Below are positions 1 through 9,050 of a stretch of 35,389 nt of DNA, one piece after another. The stretch comes from Planctomyces sp. GTDB taxonomy: Bacteria > Planctomycetota > Planctomycetia > Planctomycetales > Planctomycetaceae. Location of the stretch: contig SXPC01000106.1 of NCBI GenBank assembly GCA_005778225.1, positions 1-35,389 on the forward strand. The letters run 5' to 3'. The position numbers and the translations under genes were made by a program. The notes below the pieces were generated by a model that had not been told where the DNA came from, did not search any database, and saw only the letters and a program-made list of their open reading frames with translations. How positions within the stretch are numbered: the stretch's first letter is position 1; every line of letters starts with the position of its first letter.

Positions 1-119
1 CCGTTGGGGCCGATGATGGCGGCGAGCTGTGGCTGGTCGACTTCGAGGTCGATGTTCCACAGGACTGGCTTCTTCTGGTAGGCCACGGTCAGGTCGTGGA
101 CATCAAGGAGGAAAGGCAT
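1..119 (-). CDS. Metal ABC transporter ATP-binding protein (5' part only)
   Basis: The first 39 codons of an ABC ATPase, cut by the window edge. It opens [20 protein letters not shown], the usual A-loop strand (Tyr before the [10 protein letters not shown] segment), and the visible part stops inside Walker A at IIGPNG. The start ATG lies 11 bases downstream of the stop of the substrate-binding lipoprotein, so the two are almost certainly one operon for Mn/Zn/Fe uptake (ZnuC/MntB/TroB family). The permease gene is expected further downstream, outside the window. Which metal is carried cannot be read from this fragment. Confidence 0.85.
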   Translation of the reverse strand, partial: MPFLLDVHDLTVAYQKKPVLWNIDLEVDQPQLAAIIGPN

Positions 120-130
120 AACGACTGGGC

Positions 131-1105
131 TTACGATTTTGGTTGGAGGGCGTTGACGATGGTGTGAACGTTGGCGCGGATCATGCCTTCGTAAGACTCT
201 GCTCCCGAGCCGACTGGGCCGGTGGCGTCGGAGTACAAAGTGCCGCCGATGGTGATGCGGTGACCACGATGGGTCGCTCCTTCGATCAAGGCGCGGAGGT
301 TACGGTCGTTGAGTGTCGACTCGACAAAGATGGCGGGAACTTTCTTCTCGACGATCAGATTGACGAGTTGGTTGATCTTGCTGACGGAAGCTTCGTTCTC
401 GGTGCTGACACCCTGAACCGGATGGACTTCGAGACCGTATGTGCGTCCGAAATAGGAGAAGGCATCGTGACCGGTGACGAAGATTTTGACCGGGAGTTTC
501 GCGAGCTGTTCGCGGGTTTCGTGATCGAGTTGGACGAGCTCTGCTTTGTAGGTCTGCCAGTTTTTCTCGAACTCGTCTTTGTGTTCGGGGTAAAGCTCGA
601 TCAACTTCTGCGCGGTGTATTCGCCCGCTTGAGCCCAGAGGGCGACGTCGTGCCAGATATGTGGATCGTAGAGATCTTCGCCGAGGTGGATCAGCTTGTC
701 CTGATGATGATCGTGAAGATCTTCGGTGACAGCGAAGGTTGGTCTCGTCTTTTTCATGGCTTCGAGGGCGGGTTGAAGATTGCCTTCGAGGTGAAGTCCT
801 GAGTACACGATCATCTGGGCGCGGGTCATGCGATAAATGTCGCTGGGACTGGCTTTATAAAGGTGAGGATCGATGTCCGGGCCCATGAGGACGTGAACAT
901 GAAAATGGTCACCGCCGATGCGGCGAATGAAGTCGCCGACCATCTGAGTCGTGCAGACAACCAGCGGACGACCGTCATCGGGAATGATCGTGGAAGAGAG
1001 GCAGCCGGCGTTCAGGGAGAGGGAGGCGACAAGAAGGAGCGATAGCAGTGCTCTGCGCGACGTTTGGGTCGCTAGGTCGCTGGTCCGAATTGTGGGTGCA
1101 CCCAT
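131..1105 (-). CDS. Metal ABC transporter substrate-binding lipoprotein (ZnuA/TroA/MntC-like)
   Basis: Periplasmic metal-capture protein of the cluster A-I family (324 aa, normal length). The N-terminus has twin Arg, a hydrophobic stretch and a lipobox LNAGC, so Cys35 should be lipidated. The four metal-ligand positions of the family are present: His81 (DPHLY), His149 (DPHIW), His213 (TGHDAF) and Asp293 (LYSDATGP). The [10 protein letters not shown]...[10 protein letters not shown] ending resembles Mn/Zn/Fe TroA-type proteins more than strict ZnuA proteins, and the His-rich loop before His149 is short (HDHH, residues 131-134). The ATPase gene follows 11 bases downstream. Regulation is probably by a metal sensor acting at the palindrome in the promoter at 1145-1172. 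Manganese is my best guess for the substrate, zinc the alternative. Confidence 0.9.
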   Translation of the reverse strand: MGAPTIRTSDLATQTSRRALLSLLLVASLSLNAGCLSSTIIPDDGRPLVVCTTQMVGDFIRRIGGDHFHVHVLMGPDIDPHLYKASPSDIYRMTRAQMIVYSGLHLEGNLQPALEAMKKTRPTFAVTEDLHDHHQDKLIHLGEDLYDPHIWHDVALWAQAGEYTAQKLIELYPEHKDEFEKNWQTYKAELVQLDHETREQLAKLPVKIFVTGHDAFSYFGRTYGLEVHPVQGVSTENEASVSKINQLVNLIVEKKVPAIFVESTLNDRNLRALIEGATHRGHRITIGGTLYSDATGPVGSGAESYEGMIRANVHTIVNALQPKS

Positions 1106-1144
1106 GATGATGATTTCGACGACAAAGGATTGGCTGCTAAAGAG

Positions 1145-1172
1145 ATTTTAGCCATGGCTACACTTTTGTCAA
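1145..1172 (-). promoter_or_regulatory. Sigma70-type promoter of the metal-uptake operon with palindromic operator
   Basis: On the minus strand a perfect -35 TTGACA (1167-1172) is followed after 16 bases by TAAAAT (1145-1150). The spacer contains a perfect 12-bp palindrome, TAGCCATGGCTA (1149-1160), overlapping the -10. Transcription would start near 1138, leaving a leader of about 33 bases before the lipoprotein ATG. A palindrome between -35 and -10 of a metal-uptake operon is where MntR/DtxR/Zur/Fur-type repressors bind. The identity of the repressor is inference. Confidence 0.7.
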
Positions 1173-1231
1173 GAGGGGATTTGAATTGAACTGCATAGCG
1201 GGCAGGGAATGGGCGTCCAACGGCGAATGAA

Positions 1232-1260
1232 CTGGGGTCAGCTAGAAATCCTGACCCCAG
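1232..1260. repeat. Palindromic repeat CTGACCCCAG, stem-loop copy
   Basis: Perfect 10-bp inverted repeat: CTGGGGTCAG (1232-1241), 9-base loop, CTGACCCCAG (1251-1260), just downstream of the hybrid kinase. No T-tract follows on either strand, so it is not a canonical terminator. The right arm with its flank, CCTGACCCCAGCCACCCG (1250-1267), recurs inverted at 9557-9574, and AATCCTGACCCCAGC (1247-1261) recurs at 19556-19570, which marks it as a dispersed REP-like element. Confidence 0.75.
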
Positions 1261-1273
1261 CCACCCGACAGGT

Positions 1274-4200
1274 TCAAGCAACTGGACGTGACGACGATTT
1301 GCGGTTGCGCCAGAAGGTGCATTTTTCGAGGAGGATGGTTTTGTCGATCGGCTTGGTGAGGAAGTCGTCGCAGCCGGCTTCGAGGCATTTTTCGCGATCG
1401 CCAGCCATCGCATGGGCGGTGAGGGCGATGATCGGTTTGTCGTAGCCACGGGAGCGGAGTTCGCGGGCGGCCTGATAGCCGTCGAGGACCGGCATCTGCA
1501 TGTCCATCAGGACAACATCGGGGACGAAGAGTTCGTCGGTACTGCCCTGGCCCATGAGGCGATCGACGGCCAGCTGGCCGTTTTCGCAGATCGTGACGAG
1601 GACGCCTGCCTTCTTGAGCAGGAAGCTGATGAGGCGCTGATTGTCGGGGCCGTCTTCGACGAGGAGAATCCTGGTCCCCATGAGTGGCTCTGCTGAGATT
1701 TCAGTCGGAGCTTCGACTGTTTTGGCGGGTTCTGCGGCGCGAGGCTTTTTCGGGATGACATCCCTCGAGGCGTTGATCGGGATGCCGGTGGTCAGGATCA
1801 GAGTGAACGTGCTCCCCTGGCCGAACTGGCTGTCGACGGTGATGGCGCCGCCGAGGATTTCCGCCAGGCGTTTGGCGATCGTCAAGCCAAGGCCCGTCCC
1901 GCCGAAGCGACGAGTCGTGCTGGAGTCGGCTTGCGTGAAGGGCATGAAGAGCATGTCCTGTTGCTTTTCAGTCATGCCGATGCCGGTGTCTTTGATTTCG
2001 AAGGAGATCAGGTAATCGTGACGATGAATGTCGCGCAACGCGCGGACAGTGACAGTGACGCTGCCTTCTTCGGTGAACTTGACAGCGTTGCCGATGAGGT
2101 TGAAGAGGATCTGTTTGACACGCGTCGGATCGGACTGGATGCGTGCAGGGATCAGGCCTTCGAAGTGCAGGTCCAGAGTGATCGATTTCTCCTGGGCTCT
2201 GGCTGAGAGAATGCGGACGACATCCTGGACCAGCTCGCGCGGGTTGTAGTCGATGCATTCGAGGGTCATGAAACCGGCTTCGATCTTTGAGAGATCGAGA
2301 ATGTCGTTGATGACCTGTAAAAGGTGCTCGCCGTTGCGACGGATGACGCCGACGAACTCGTTTTGCTGCACGAAGTCGTTCTGACGGATGGCATCATTGA
2401 GGAGATCGGTGTACCCCAGGATCGCGGTCATGGGGGTGCGGATTTCGTGACTCATGTTGGCCAGGAATTCACTCTTGGTGCGGCTGGCGAGTTCGGCTTC
2501 TTCCTTGGCGCGGCGGATATCGTCTTCGACTTTCATACGAATGGTGACGTCGCGGATCACCGTGATCGATCCCTTGGCGACGCCGGACCGGTCGCGTAAT
2601 GGGGAACGAATCGTTTCGCCCGAGAATTGAGAGCGATCGCGTCGAATGTACCTGACGATCTCACTGCCGACGGCTGAGTCAACTGCGAAGGGAACTGGCA
2701 GACAGACGCCTGCGACCTGAGTCGGTTCGAGCTGCAGGGATTCGAGTGACTTGCCGATCAGTTCGCTTTGCGAGAAGCCGAAGAGCATCTCGACGGCTCG
2801 GTTGCACATTGTGACGCGGTATTCGAAGTCGGCGATGATGATGGCATCGGAGACGCCGTTGATGACGTTTTCGAGTGTCGAGTGACGTCGAGCCAATTCG
2901 TCTTCCGTGGCCTTGCGATGGCTGACGTCCATGTGCGTGCCGGACATCTTGAGCGGGTTGCCATCAGCATCTCGTGAGTAGGCATAGCCACGGGAGTGGA
3001 TCCAGGCGTAGCTGCCGTCTTTGCGTCGCATGCGCGAGATGATTTCGTAGTGGTCGGTTTCACCTCGCAGGTGAGCTTTGATGTGAGCGTCTTTTTTCTC
3101 GAAATCATCGGGATGGGTCAGGCTGATGCAAGTCTCGATCGATTCGTCCAGTTCGCCGTGTTCATAACCGAGCATCGAGTAGTAGCGATCGCTGTAGTAA
3201 ACGTGACCGGTGGTGATGTTCCAATCCCAAAAGCCGAGGTCGCCGCCTTGAAGAGCCATTTCCAGACGCAGCTGGTGATCCCGTAGCGCCTGCTCCATTT
3301 GCACGCGTTCCGTCACATCGGACTGAATGGCCATATAACCACGATAGATTCCATCGTCGTCAAAGATTGGCTGGCAGTCGATCTCCATCCATCCGGCCGA
3401 GCGGTCCGAGCGAAAATATTGAAGCTTGCCGTGGAAGGGACATCGTTTTCTGATGGCATCACGAATTGGCCTGGCTTGATCTTCGTTCGGGAGAACGGAT
3501 GGCATGATTTCTGTGGGAGATTTGCCCCGGATTTCCTCGAGCGTGTAGCCCATGATCCTGGTGAAGCCATCGTTGCACCAGGTGATGCGTCTGTTTTCGT
3601 CGACTATGAGGACGGCGCTGGAAGTGCATTCTGCAACAACGGCGAGTTGTTTCATGCGGGCGGCGTAGTCGCGCAGTTTCAGGTTCTGCTGGTGGAGTCG
3701 CTTACGATAGTTATAGACAAGGATAATGGCGATCAGTGAGGTCGCCAGAAGAAGCAGGCCGGTTTCGTGGATGCGGTCTTCGCCGTGTTTTTGGATTTCG
3801 TTGGACAACTCCCGCCGGAGACGTGAGAGGCAGTCCGCCAGGTCCGCGCGAAGAGCATGAGCCTGGGGACCATTGGCCAGATCGAGGGCGGTTTCTGTTT
3901 CGCCGTAGGCGAGCGTTTGCAGGGCCTGACGGTCTCTGGCGTCGATCATTTTGAAGAGGTCGTTGATCTCAAGCTGGAGATTGCGGACGACCAGATTCTC
4001 CAAGCGGATACTGGGAGGCAGCGAATTCATGATCTCGTCGAGCGTCGCCTTCATCGCCTGAGAGGCGTTGTCGTAATCGCGGCGACTGCTTTCAATGTTG
4101 TCGCTGGCAGTTCGTTCAGATTGCTCGCTGAGTTGAGCGCGCCGGAGTTCGAGCTCCATCAGGTGAGCTTTGAAATTCGACATCCCGGTGATCTGGGAGA

Positions 4201-4327
4201 CGAGCAGCGCGACATTCCAGAGAACGAGCAGGCAGGAGAGGGCGAATAGAGCTGTCAGCGTTGTCAGCATTCGCTTTCCCAGCCAGGTACCGAGTTCCTG
4301 TCCCAGGCGTGTTGGCGAAATTGACAT
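1274..4327 (-). CDS. Membrane hybrid sensor histidine kinase with three PAS domains and receiver
   Basis: A 1017-aa hybrid kinase. Order of parts: TM1 (about 20-46), a roughly 140-residue helical extracytoplasmic region, TM2 (about 187-206), then three PAS domains (about 225-345, 350-480, 485-600; the second has a typical PAC segment), HisKA with phosphoacceptor His627 in FLANMSHEIRTP, an HATPase_c domain (N box NLIGNAVKF, G1 DTGIGM, G2 GGTGLGL), and a C-terminal receiver with phosphoacceptor Asp942 (VVLMDMQMP) and Lys in LTKPID. There is no DNA-binding output, so phosphate must pass to an Hpt protein or stay local; no Hpt or response regulator partner is in the window. The signal is unknown. 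The kinase/receiver half is very close to that of the ammonium-channel fusion at 22359-25019. A hairpin sits in the leader at 4357-4388. Confidence 0.95.
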   Translation of the reverse strand: MSISPTRLGQELGTWLGKRMLTTLTALFALSCLLVLWNVALLVSQITGMSNFKAHLMELELRRAQLSEQSERTASDNIESSRRDYDNASQAMKATLDEIMNSLPPSIRLENLVVRNLQLEINDLFKMIDARDRQALQTLAYGETETALDLANGPQAHALRADLADCLSRLRRELSNEIQKHGEDRIHETGLLLLATSLIAIILVYNYRKRLHQQNLKLRDYAARMKQLAVVAECTSSAVLIVDENRRITWCNDGFTRIMGYTLEEIRGKSPTEIMPSVLPNEDQARPIRDAIRKRCPFHGKLQYFRSDRSAGWMEIDCQPIFDDDGIYRGYMAIQSDVTERVQMEQALRDHQLRLEMALQGGDLGFWDWNITTGHVYYSDRYYSMLGYEHGELDESIETCISLTHPDDFEKKDAHIKAHLRGETDHYEIISRMRRKDGSYAWIHSRGYAYSRDADGNPLKMSGTHMDVSHRKATEDELARRHSTLENVINGVSDAIIIADFEYRVTMCNRAVEMLFGFSQSELIGKSLESLQLEPTQVAGVCLPVPFAVDSAVGSEIVRYIRRDRSQFSGETIRSPLRDRSGVAKGSITVIRDVTIRMKVEDDIRRAKEEAELASRTKSEFLANMSHEIRTPMTAILGYTDLLNDAIRQNDFVQQNEFVGVIRRNGEHLLQVINDILDLSKIEAGFMTLECIDYNPRELVQDVVRILSARAQEKSITLDLHFEGLIPARIQSDPTRVKQILFNLIGNAVKFTEEGSVTVTVRALRDIHRHDYLISFEIKDTGIGMTEKQQDMLFMPFTQADSSTTRRFGGTGLGLTIAKRLAEILGGAITVDSQFGQGSTFTLILTTGIPINASRDVIPKKPRAAEPAKTVEAPTEISAEPLMGTRILLVEDGPDNQRLISFLLKKAGVLVTICENGQLAVDRLMGQGSTDELFVPDVVLMDMQMPVLDGYQAARELRSRGYDKPIIALTAHAMAGDREKCLEAGCDDFLTKPIDKTILLEKCTFWRNRKSSSRPVA

Positions 4328-4669
4328 ACGCGGCTCGTCATCCCGATCGAATTTCAGACACTGCGAAACAGACTCATGAGGCAGTGTCGTTTGTCCGATG
4401 TGTGGCTAACTGCGCGCAGTCAGACCCACATTTCGGACAGTTCCATTTCGAGGTATCGACCAAACGGCATGGGAATCTGCAGGGATCTCCCCTGCGTCTG
4501 CGGATTTCTAGACGATGCCTAATAGATTCAAAATGAAAGACTTGTCGTCGGTGCTTTGCAGAGACCTCTGAATTCATAACCAGACCAAATACTGGCGGAT
4601 GCGCTCGCCAGACGACGCTGGAACGTCTATCCTTGGGCGGAACTCAACTTCGCCGTTCTGACAGGTGGA
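4328..4669. other. Divergent intergenic region between hybrid kinase and exonuclease
   Basis: 342 bases that must hold both promoters. The one clear structure is a perfect 8-bp inverted repeat GACACTGC/GCAGTGTC (4357-4364 and 4381-4388) with a 16-base loop containing CTCATGAG, about 30 bases upstream of the kinase ATG; it could be an operator or a leader hairpin. A GGTGGA sequence directly before 4670 may serve as ribosome binding site for the exonuclease. I see no convincing gene here. Confidence 0.5.
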
Positions 4670-5491
4670 ATGTTCGGTATGTCCAAGCCAGCCTATTTGA
4701 TCTTCGATGTTGAGGCGGTCGCTGATGGCCAGCTGATTTCTCGCGTGAAATATCCGGATGAGACGATTTCTCCGGAAGCGGCGATTGCGCAGTTTCGTGC
4801 GGAGCAGGCGGCTCAGTCGCCGACGGGAAGTGACTTTATTCCGTATACCTACATGCTGCCGATTTCGATTGCGATCGCGAAAGTCAGTGCGGATTACCAA
4901 CTTCTTGATCTGACCGTGCTCGATTCGCCACAGTTTCGATCCCATGTCATGACGGCTCACTTCTGGCAGGGATGGCGTCATTATAACCATCCGACGCTGG
5001 TCACCTTTAACGGACGCGGGTTCGATATCCCGCTGCTGGAGCTGGCGGCGTATCGGTATGGAATCTCGCTGCCGGACTGGTTCAATGTGGATGCAAAGAC
5101 GTACGATCAGGCGAGAAATCGCTATAACACCCATTCCCACTTGGACTTGATGGATCTGCTGTCAAACTTTGGTGCATCCCGGATGAACGGCGGGTTGAAT
5201 GTTCTGGCGAATCTGATCGGCAAACCAGGGAAGACGGGGATCGATGGTTCGATGGTGCAGGATCTGTATCATCAGGGACAGGTGCAGAAGATTAATGACT
5301 ACTGTCTGGCGGACGTGCTGGATACGTACTTTGTGTTTTTAAGAACCCGCGTGCTCCTGGGACGCCTGACTCTGGAGCAGGAACATACGCTCGTCGAACA
5401 CGCCAAACTGCTGCTGTCGGCTCGGCAGAAAGAGAATCCAGCGTTTGCGCATTATTTGTCTCATTGGGGTGACTGGAATCCGCCCGGCTGA
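4670..5491 (+). CDS. Predicted 3'-5' exonuclease (PolB exonuclease-like, DEDDy)
   Basis: A 273-aa stand-alone exonuclease related to the proofreading domain of family B DNA polymerases (PF10108-type). The acidic residues are visible: FDVEAV (Exo I, D-x-E), [13 protein letters not shown] (Exo II, Asp), and [13 protein letters not shown] (Exo III, Y-x3-D), giving a DEDDy set for two-metal hydrolysis. No polymerase domain follows. The usual product name is 3'-5' exonuclease; the substrate in the cell (DNA or RNA) is not known from sequence. The second Met (codon 4) is an alternative start. It is monocistronic, followed by a repeat-bearing gap. Confidence 0.85.
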   Translation: MFGMSKPAYLIFDVEAVADGQLISRVKYPDETISPEAAIAQFRAEQAAQSPTGSDFIPYTYMLPISIAIAKVSADYQLLDLTVLDSPQFRSHVMTAHFWQGWRHYNHPTLVTFNGRGFDIPLLELAAYRYGISLPDWFNVDAKTYDQARNRYNTHSHLDLMDLLSNFGASRMNGGLNVLANLIGKPGKTGIDGSMVQDLYHQGQVQKINDYCLADVLDTYFVFLRTRVLLGRLTLEQEHTLVEHAKLLLSARQKENPAFAHYLSHWGDWNPPG

Positions 5492-5542
5492 AGTGGGTTG
5501 AATGTGTGCCGATTCGCTGGTGAAGCGTTGCAACGCGGGACA

Positions 5543-5569
5543 GCGGCTCGGGCGGAGCCTCGCCCTCCC
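5543..5569. repeat. GC-rich REP-like palindrome
   Basis: The sequence GGCTCGGGCGGAGCC followed by TCGCCCTCCC folds into a short hairpin (GGCTC/GAGCC). It lies between the exonuclease and the next gene. Only one copy is in this window; sequences of this type (GGCGAGGCTCC... forms) are, from general knowledge, common dispersed repeats in planctomycetes. Confidence 0.4.
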
Positions 5570-5749
5570 TGTTTGACTGCCTCTGACGTGTGGACACAGA
5601 TGAACTGGCTATTGTCAGACTTACATCGAACGTGACCGCGTTGTTCAGGCATCTTTACCTCGATCACCGCTGGCGGTAAGTTTCTGATCTCTCGGGCGCA
5701 TGGACTGCGCTCAATTTTTCCAGTCACCATCTTCGGGAGATCAGCAAGG

Positions 5750-6613
5750 ATGCTGAAGCTCATCGATGTTCCATCGATTTTCAGACAGATCACGGTCACA
5801 CTGGCGGTTTTGTCGCTGTTGTCAGCCTGGTCACTTCAACGGACGTCTGCGAAAGATTTTCGGATCTATACCAGCGTCGCTGACGAGTCGAAGCCGAATG
5901 CCAAGCCGGTTGTTGTGGCTCGCAGTCTGACGATGTTTCGTGCCGGGAAAGTCTATGATTATATGGATCAGCTCGGCGAGCTGGTGGTGTTTGAGCCGTC
6001 ACTGCAGCGATTCATTGTGCTCAATGGCAGCCTGGGAATGCAGACAGAGGTCGGATTTCCGCTGATCAATCAGCACCTGTCTGTCAGCGAACAAAAAGCG
6101 AAAGAACTTTTGAGCCTCAAACCAGGCCAGCCGGATGCACTCAATGCCGGTGATGCGGCGTTCTTGAATTTCCAGTTGAATCCGCAATTTCAAATTACAG
6201 GTCGTGCCAGTGACAGCGTATTGACGATGAGTTCTCCTCATCTGACCTACCAGGTCAAAGTCTCAACAGACGTCGAAAAAGAAACGCTCACGAGTTACTT
6301 TCACTATGTCGACTGGACTGCCAAGCTCAATCGCATCCTGCACCCACAGGCGATGTTTCCACAACCGCGTCTGGTCGTCAACCAGGAATTGAAGACGCGT
6401 GGCTGCATGCCGAAGTCGGTGACGTTACGCATGAGTCTTCCTGAGCCACGACAGTTAAAAGCAGACCACCAGATCCAGTGGGACCTTGACGAAAGCGATC
6501 GCACGTGGATCAACGACTGGGAAAAACTGCTGAAGGATCCTGAGATCAAAGCAGTGCCGCTGGTGGAGTACCAAAAGTTGTTTCTGGCAGATCAGGTGAG
6601 TGCCTCACGATAA
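5750..6613 (+). CDS. Secreted protein of unknown function
   Basis: 287 aa with a Sec signal peptide: hydrophobic VTLAVLSLLSAWSL and a likely cleavage before KDFRIYTSV (after TSA). I do not recognise the family. The mature part has an early block reading IYTSVADESKPNAKPVVVARSLTMF and later VYDYMDQLGELVVFEPSLQR; it is all-beta looking, with no catalytic motif or cysteine pattern visible. A GGGAG lies 10 bases before the ATG. It is convergent with the Nif3-family gene, with only 4 bases between the stop codons, so the transcripts probably overlap. A periplasmic or exported structural role is possible but unproven. Confidence 0.75.
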   Translation: MLKLIDVPSIFRQITVTLAVLSLLSAWSLQRTSAKDFRIYTSVADESKPNAKPVVVARSLTMFRAGKVYDYMDQLGELVVFEPSLQRFIVLNGSLGMQTEVGFPLINQHLSVSEQKAKELLSLKPGQPDALNAGDAAFLNFQLNPQFQITGRASDSVLTMSSPHLTYQVKVSTDVEKETLTSYFHYVDWTAKLNRILHPQAMFPQPRLVVNQELKTRGCMPKSVTLRMSLPEPRQLKADHQIQWDLDESDRTWINDWEKLLKDPEIKAVPLVEYQKLFLADQVSASR

Positions 6614-6617
6614 TATT

Positions 6618-7436
6618 TCAGATCCATTGCAGCGGGTCTGATTCGATGCGACTAGGCCAGCAGATGAGGTCGGAAAAGCGATTCCCGAGTTGTTCGGCGA
6701 GTTGCTCCATGGCGAAGCGTTCGCTGGTGTAGTGGCCTAAAAGAATCAGGCCGATGTTCTGGCTGCGGGCCTTCAGGCAGTCGTGGAATCTGGCTTCGCC
6801 GGTGATGAAGAGGTCGACCTGGGCGAGGTCCATGAATTGAGCAGCTGAGCCACAACCGACGCCGATGGTTTTGACAGGGCGAGATGGGTCTCCGACGTAT
6901 CCGAGGGTCGTGTTGGGGAATTCGGCTTTGAGCTGGTTGAGGACGTCTCCCAGTGTCTTTTCAGTTGGAAGCTCTCCAACGCGACCGATGCCGACGGAGC
7001 GGATGAAGGCTTCATCGATGTGAGCATGGCTGGTTTGTTTCGGGTTAGCGACGAGTTCCTTGAGCGGCCTGGATGTGAGGACGCCGAGTCTGCTGATGAG
7101 TTGCTGGTTGATGCCGTCCCAGGCGGAGTCGAAGGCGGTGTGAGCGGAGTAGACCGCGACGTTTGCTTTGGCGAGTGCAAGGAGCATTGCACCTTCGGAG
7201 GTCTGCGTCGTGAGGCGGTTCACGGGTTTGAAGAGGATTGGATGGTGGGTGATGACGAGGTCTGCGCGAGTTTCAATCGCTTCCTGCGCGACGTCAGGCG
7301 TGAGTGTCAAGCAGGTGATCACCTTGCTAATATTTGACGAGGGATCACCGAGCAGCAGACCGACGTTGTCCCATGATTCTGCGAGGGTCAGTGGGGCGAG
7401 TTGTTCGAGGTGAATCAGAAGGTCCTGGAGAATCAT
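6618..7436 (-). CDS. Nif3-like dinuclear metal centre protein
   Basis: 272 aa, normal for the short form of the Nif3/YbgI family without the PII-like insert. Family signatures: AESWDNVGLLLG at the N-terminus, the metal-site histidines in VITHHPILF, SAHTAFD, and near the C-terminus LGHYTSERFAMEQL with His and Glu ligands. Family members form a toroidal hexamer with a two-metal site; they are often annotated as GTP cyclohydrolase I type 2, but the activity is poorly established, so the structural name is safer. Same strand as lpxB, which lies upstream across a 193-base gap containing a palindromic repeat. Confidence 0.9.
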   Translation of the reverse strand: MILQDLLIHLEQLAPLTLAESWDNVGLLLGDPSSNISKVITCLTLTPDVAQEAIETRADLVITHHPILFKPVNRLTTQTSEGAMLLALAKANVAVYSAHTAFDSAWDGINQQLISRLGVLTSRPLKELVANPKQTSHAHIDEAFIRSVGIGRVGELPTEKTLGDVLNQLKAEFPNTTLGYVGDPSRPVKTIGVGCGSAAQFMDLAQVDLFITGEARFHDCLKARSQNIGLILLGHYTSERFAMEQLAEQLGNRFSDLICWPSRIESDPLQWI

Positions 7437-7598
7437 GGTGGCGGCCTGTCGCGGTAAGAGGGAGTGGCCTCTTGGTTGTCGGACAGGACGGGGCGTGTGT
7501 CAAGGAAGATGCAGTGGCCGCGGCGATGAACGTCGAATGACTTTGATAACGCGTTCGTGACGAAGCCGCGATTCCAACGACGATTCACGCGATTTGAC

Positions 7599-7619
7599 GG
7601 TCCGCACAGCGGACCCTAC
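7599..7619. repeat. Palindromic repeat GGTCCGCACAGCGGACC + CTAC, copy 1
   Basis: 21-base element with a 7-bp stem (GGTCCGC/GCGGACC) and ACA loop, ending in CTAC, placed 11 bases downstream of the lpxB stop codon. Exact copies occur at 13019-13039 (inverted) and 13118-13138. It could act as a transcript end or stability structure for lpxB. Confidence 0.85.
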
Positions 7620-7629
7620 TTGAGAGAGC

Positions 7630-8805
7630 TTACGCGGCGAGTTTGCGGGGGGCGGAGCGTTCCTGAACGCCGAGCATATTGAGGATTGCGGTGGCTGCTT
7701 TTTCGGTTGCGTTGTCGTGGTTGTGAGACTGGCAGACTTCGTGCATCTCGTCTCGAATCAAGGCGAGCGTTTGATCGCTCGACAGCCAGTGGTTGAGGAT
7801 GTCGCTGATGTATCTCTCATAGCGGTCCGGCATGTCGTGGAAGGCGAACTCGGGCATCAATGGCCGTTTGACGAACAGATTCGGCAGCGAGGCGTAATCG
7901 CAGGTCATAAAGAAACGGGCGGCCATGTAGAAGACCAGCCCTGTTCGGTACATGACGACGGCGGGGCATTGACGCGCCAGGACTTCCAGTGAGACCGACC
8001 CGGAGACCATCAGGCAGCAGGTCGCTGACTGGACAATTTCAGACAGCTTGCCGGTGTGAAACTGGACGGGGAGGCGAGGATCGAACTCGACCCACAGCTG
8101 TTTGCAAAGTTCAAGCTGATTCGGTTTGTAATTCGCGACACGGAATTCGATATCGCGATGTTTTGACGCGAGCGTCTTCATGATCCGCAGCATGTGCGGG
8201 AAGTTGGCTTTGACTTCCGATCCACGCGAACCAGGCAGGACTGCAACGATGCGTTTTTTTGATGAATGGAGTTGATCGAGGAAAGTCTCATCGAGCTGCT
8301 TGTCTGCGACTTCGCTGAAGAACGGGTTGCCGACGAACTGGCAGTCGACCCCTTTGCTCTGGTACCACTCGGTTTCGAACTGAAGTCCTGAGAGAACCAG
8401 ATCAATGTTGCGCTGGACACGTTTGACGCGCCAGCTGGCCCAGGCCCAGAGTTGCGGCGGCATATAATAAACCGTCTTCACGCCAGCGCCACGGGCGTAC
8501 CAGGCCATCCACCAGTTGAAACCGGGGTAATCGACGAGCACGACGGCATCTGGTTTCTCGCTGCGGAAAATGGCACGGGCGCGCCAGGCGAGTTTCCAGA
8601 ACATCCAGATAAACGGCAGGATCTGCACGATTCCCATGAGCGGGTAATTCGCCATCGGGAACAGGATCTTGCAGCCCGCTTTTTCCATCTCGTGACCGCC
8701 GTAGCCGTAGAACTCGGCCTGCGGTACGCGCGAGCGGATTTCGCGAATGAGTTCAGCGGCGTGGTGATCGCCACTCGGTTCGCCGACGGAGAAGAAGATT
8801 TTCAT
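7630..8805 (-). CDS. lpxB: Lipid-A-disaccharide synthase
   Basis: GT19-family glycosyltransferase, 391 aa (usual about 380). It joins UDP-2,3-diacylglucosamine and lipid X to make the lipid A disaccharide at the inner membrane. Diagnostic stretches: the N-terminal FFSVGEPSGDHHAAEL, VLVDYPGFNWWMA, YYMPPQLWAWASWR, VGNPFF, AVLPGSRGSEVKANFP and the C-terminal half of the UDP-sugar site (SGSVSLEVLA). Its presence indicates LPS synthesis. No other lpx gene is adjacent. No Shine-Dalgarno is visible; the positions just before the ATG are filled by a TAGGCGTTAGG-type repeat. Confidence 0.96.
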   Translation of the reverse strand: MKIFFSVGEPSGDHHAAELIREIRSRVPQAEFYGYGGHEMEKAGCKILFPMANYPLMGIVQILPFIWMFWKLAWRARAIFRSEKPDAVVLVDYPGFNWWMAWYARGAGVKTVYYMPPQLWAWASWRVKRVQRNIDLVLSGLQFETEWYQSKGVDCQFVGNPFFSEVADKQLDETFLDQLHSSKKRIVAVLPGSRGSEVKANFPHMLRIMKTLASKHRDIEFRVANYKPNQLELCKQLWVEFDPRLPVQFHTGKLSEIVQSATCCLMVSGSVSLEVLARQCPAVVMYRTGLVFYMAARFFMTCDYASLPNLFVKRPLMPEFAFHDMPDRYERYISDILNHWLSSDQTLALIRDEMHEVCQSHNHDNATEKAATAILNMLGVQERSAPRKLAA

Positions 8806-8808
8806 GAG

Positions 8809-8840
8809 TAGGCGCTAGGTATTAGGCGTTAGGCGTTAGG
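8809..8840. repeat. Short tandem repeat (TAGGCGT)n abutting lpxB
   Basis: Degenerate tandem array of TAGGCGYTAGG units (TAGGCGCTAGGTATTAGGCG then TTAGGCGTTAGG). It ends 3 bases before the lpxB start, so it lies in the lpxB leader. In the gap to the divergent thioesterase nothing else clear is seen. Confidence 0.7.
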
Positions 8841-9050
8841 AAGAGCGGAGGGCAAGATAACCAGAAATGGCGAAATGCTGATAGACGAGTTTAGTTGTTG
8901 GAACAATGATTTCAGGCGGGAGGGGTTGTGTGGGGACGGCGGGGTGGTAGAGTTGAAACGGTAGATCCCATATTCGATTTTTGGAGTAGTTCATCCCGGT
9001 GATGTTCGCCTGGATAGAACTCTCGTTTTCTTCTGTAGTTCGAAGTTGTG

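Noticed and set aside
1232..1260. Stem-loop as terminator of the hybrid kinase gene
   Set aside because: The stem is perfect but no T-tract follows on the minus strand, and the sequence recurs elsewhere, so I class it as a repeat.
4374..4577. Minus-strand frame of 67 codons with WNCPKCGSDC
   Set aside because: The CPKCG motif looks like a zinc knuckle, but the rest is low-complexity Arg-rich text, the frame covers the likely promoter and the 4357-4388 hairpin region, and no ribosome binding site is seen.
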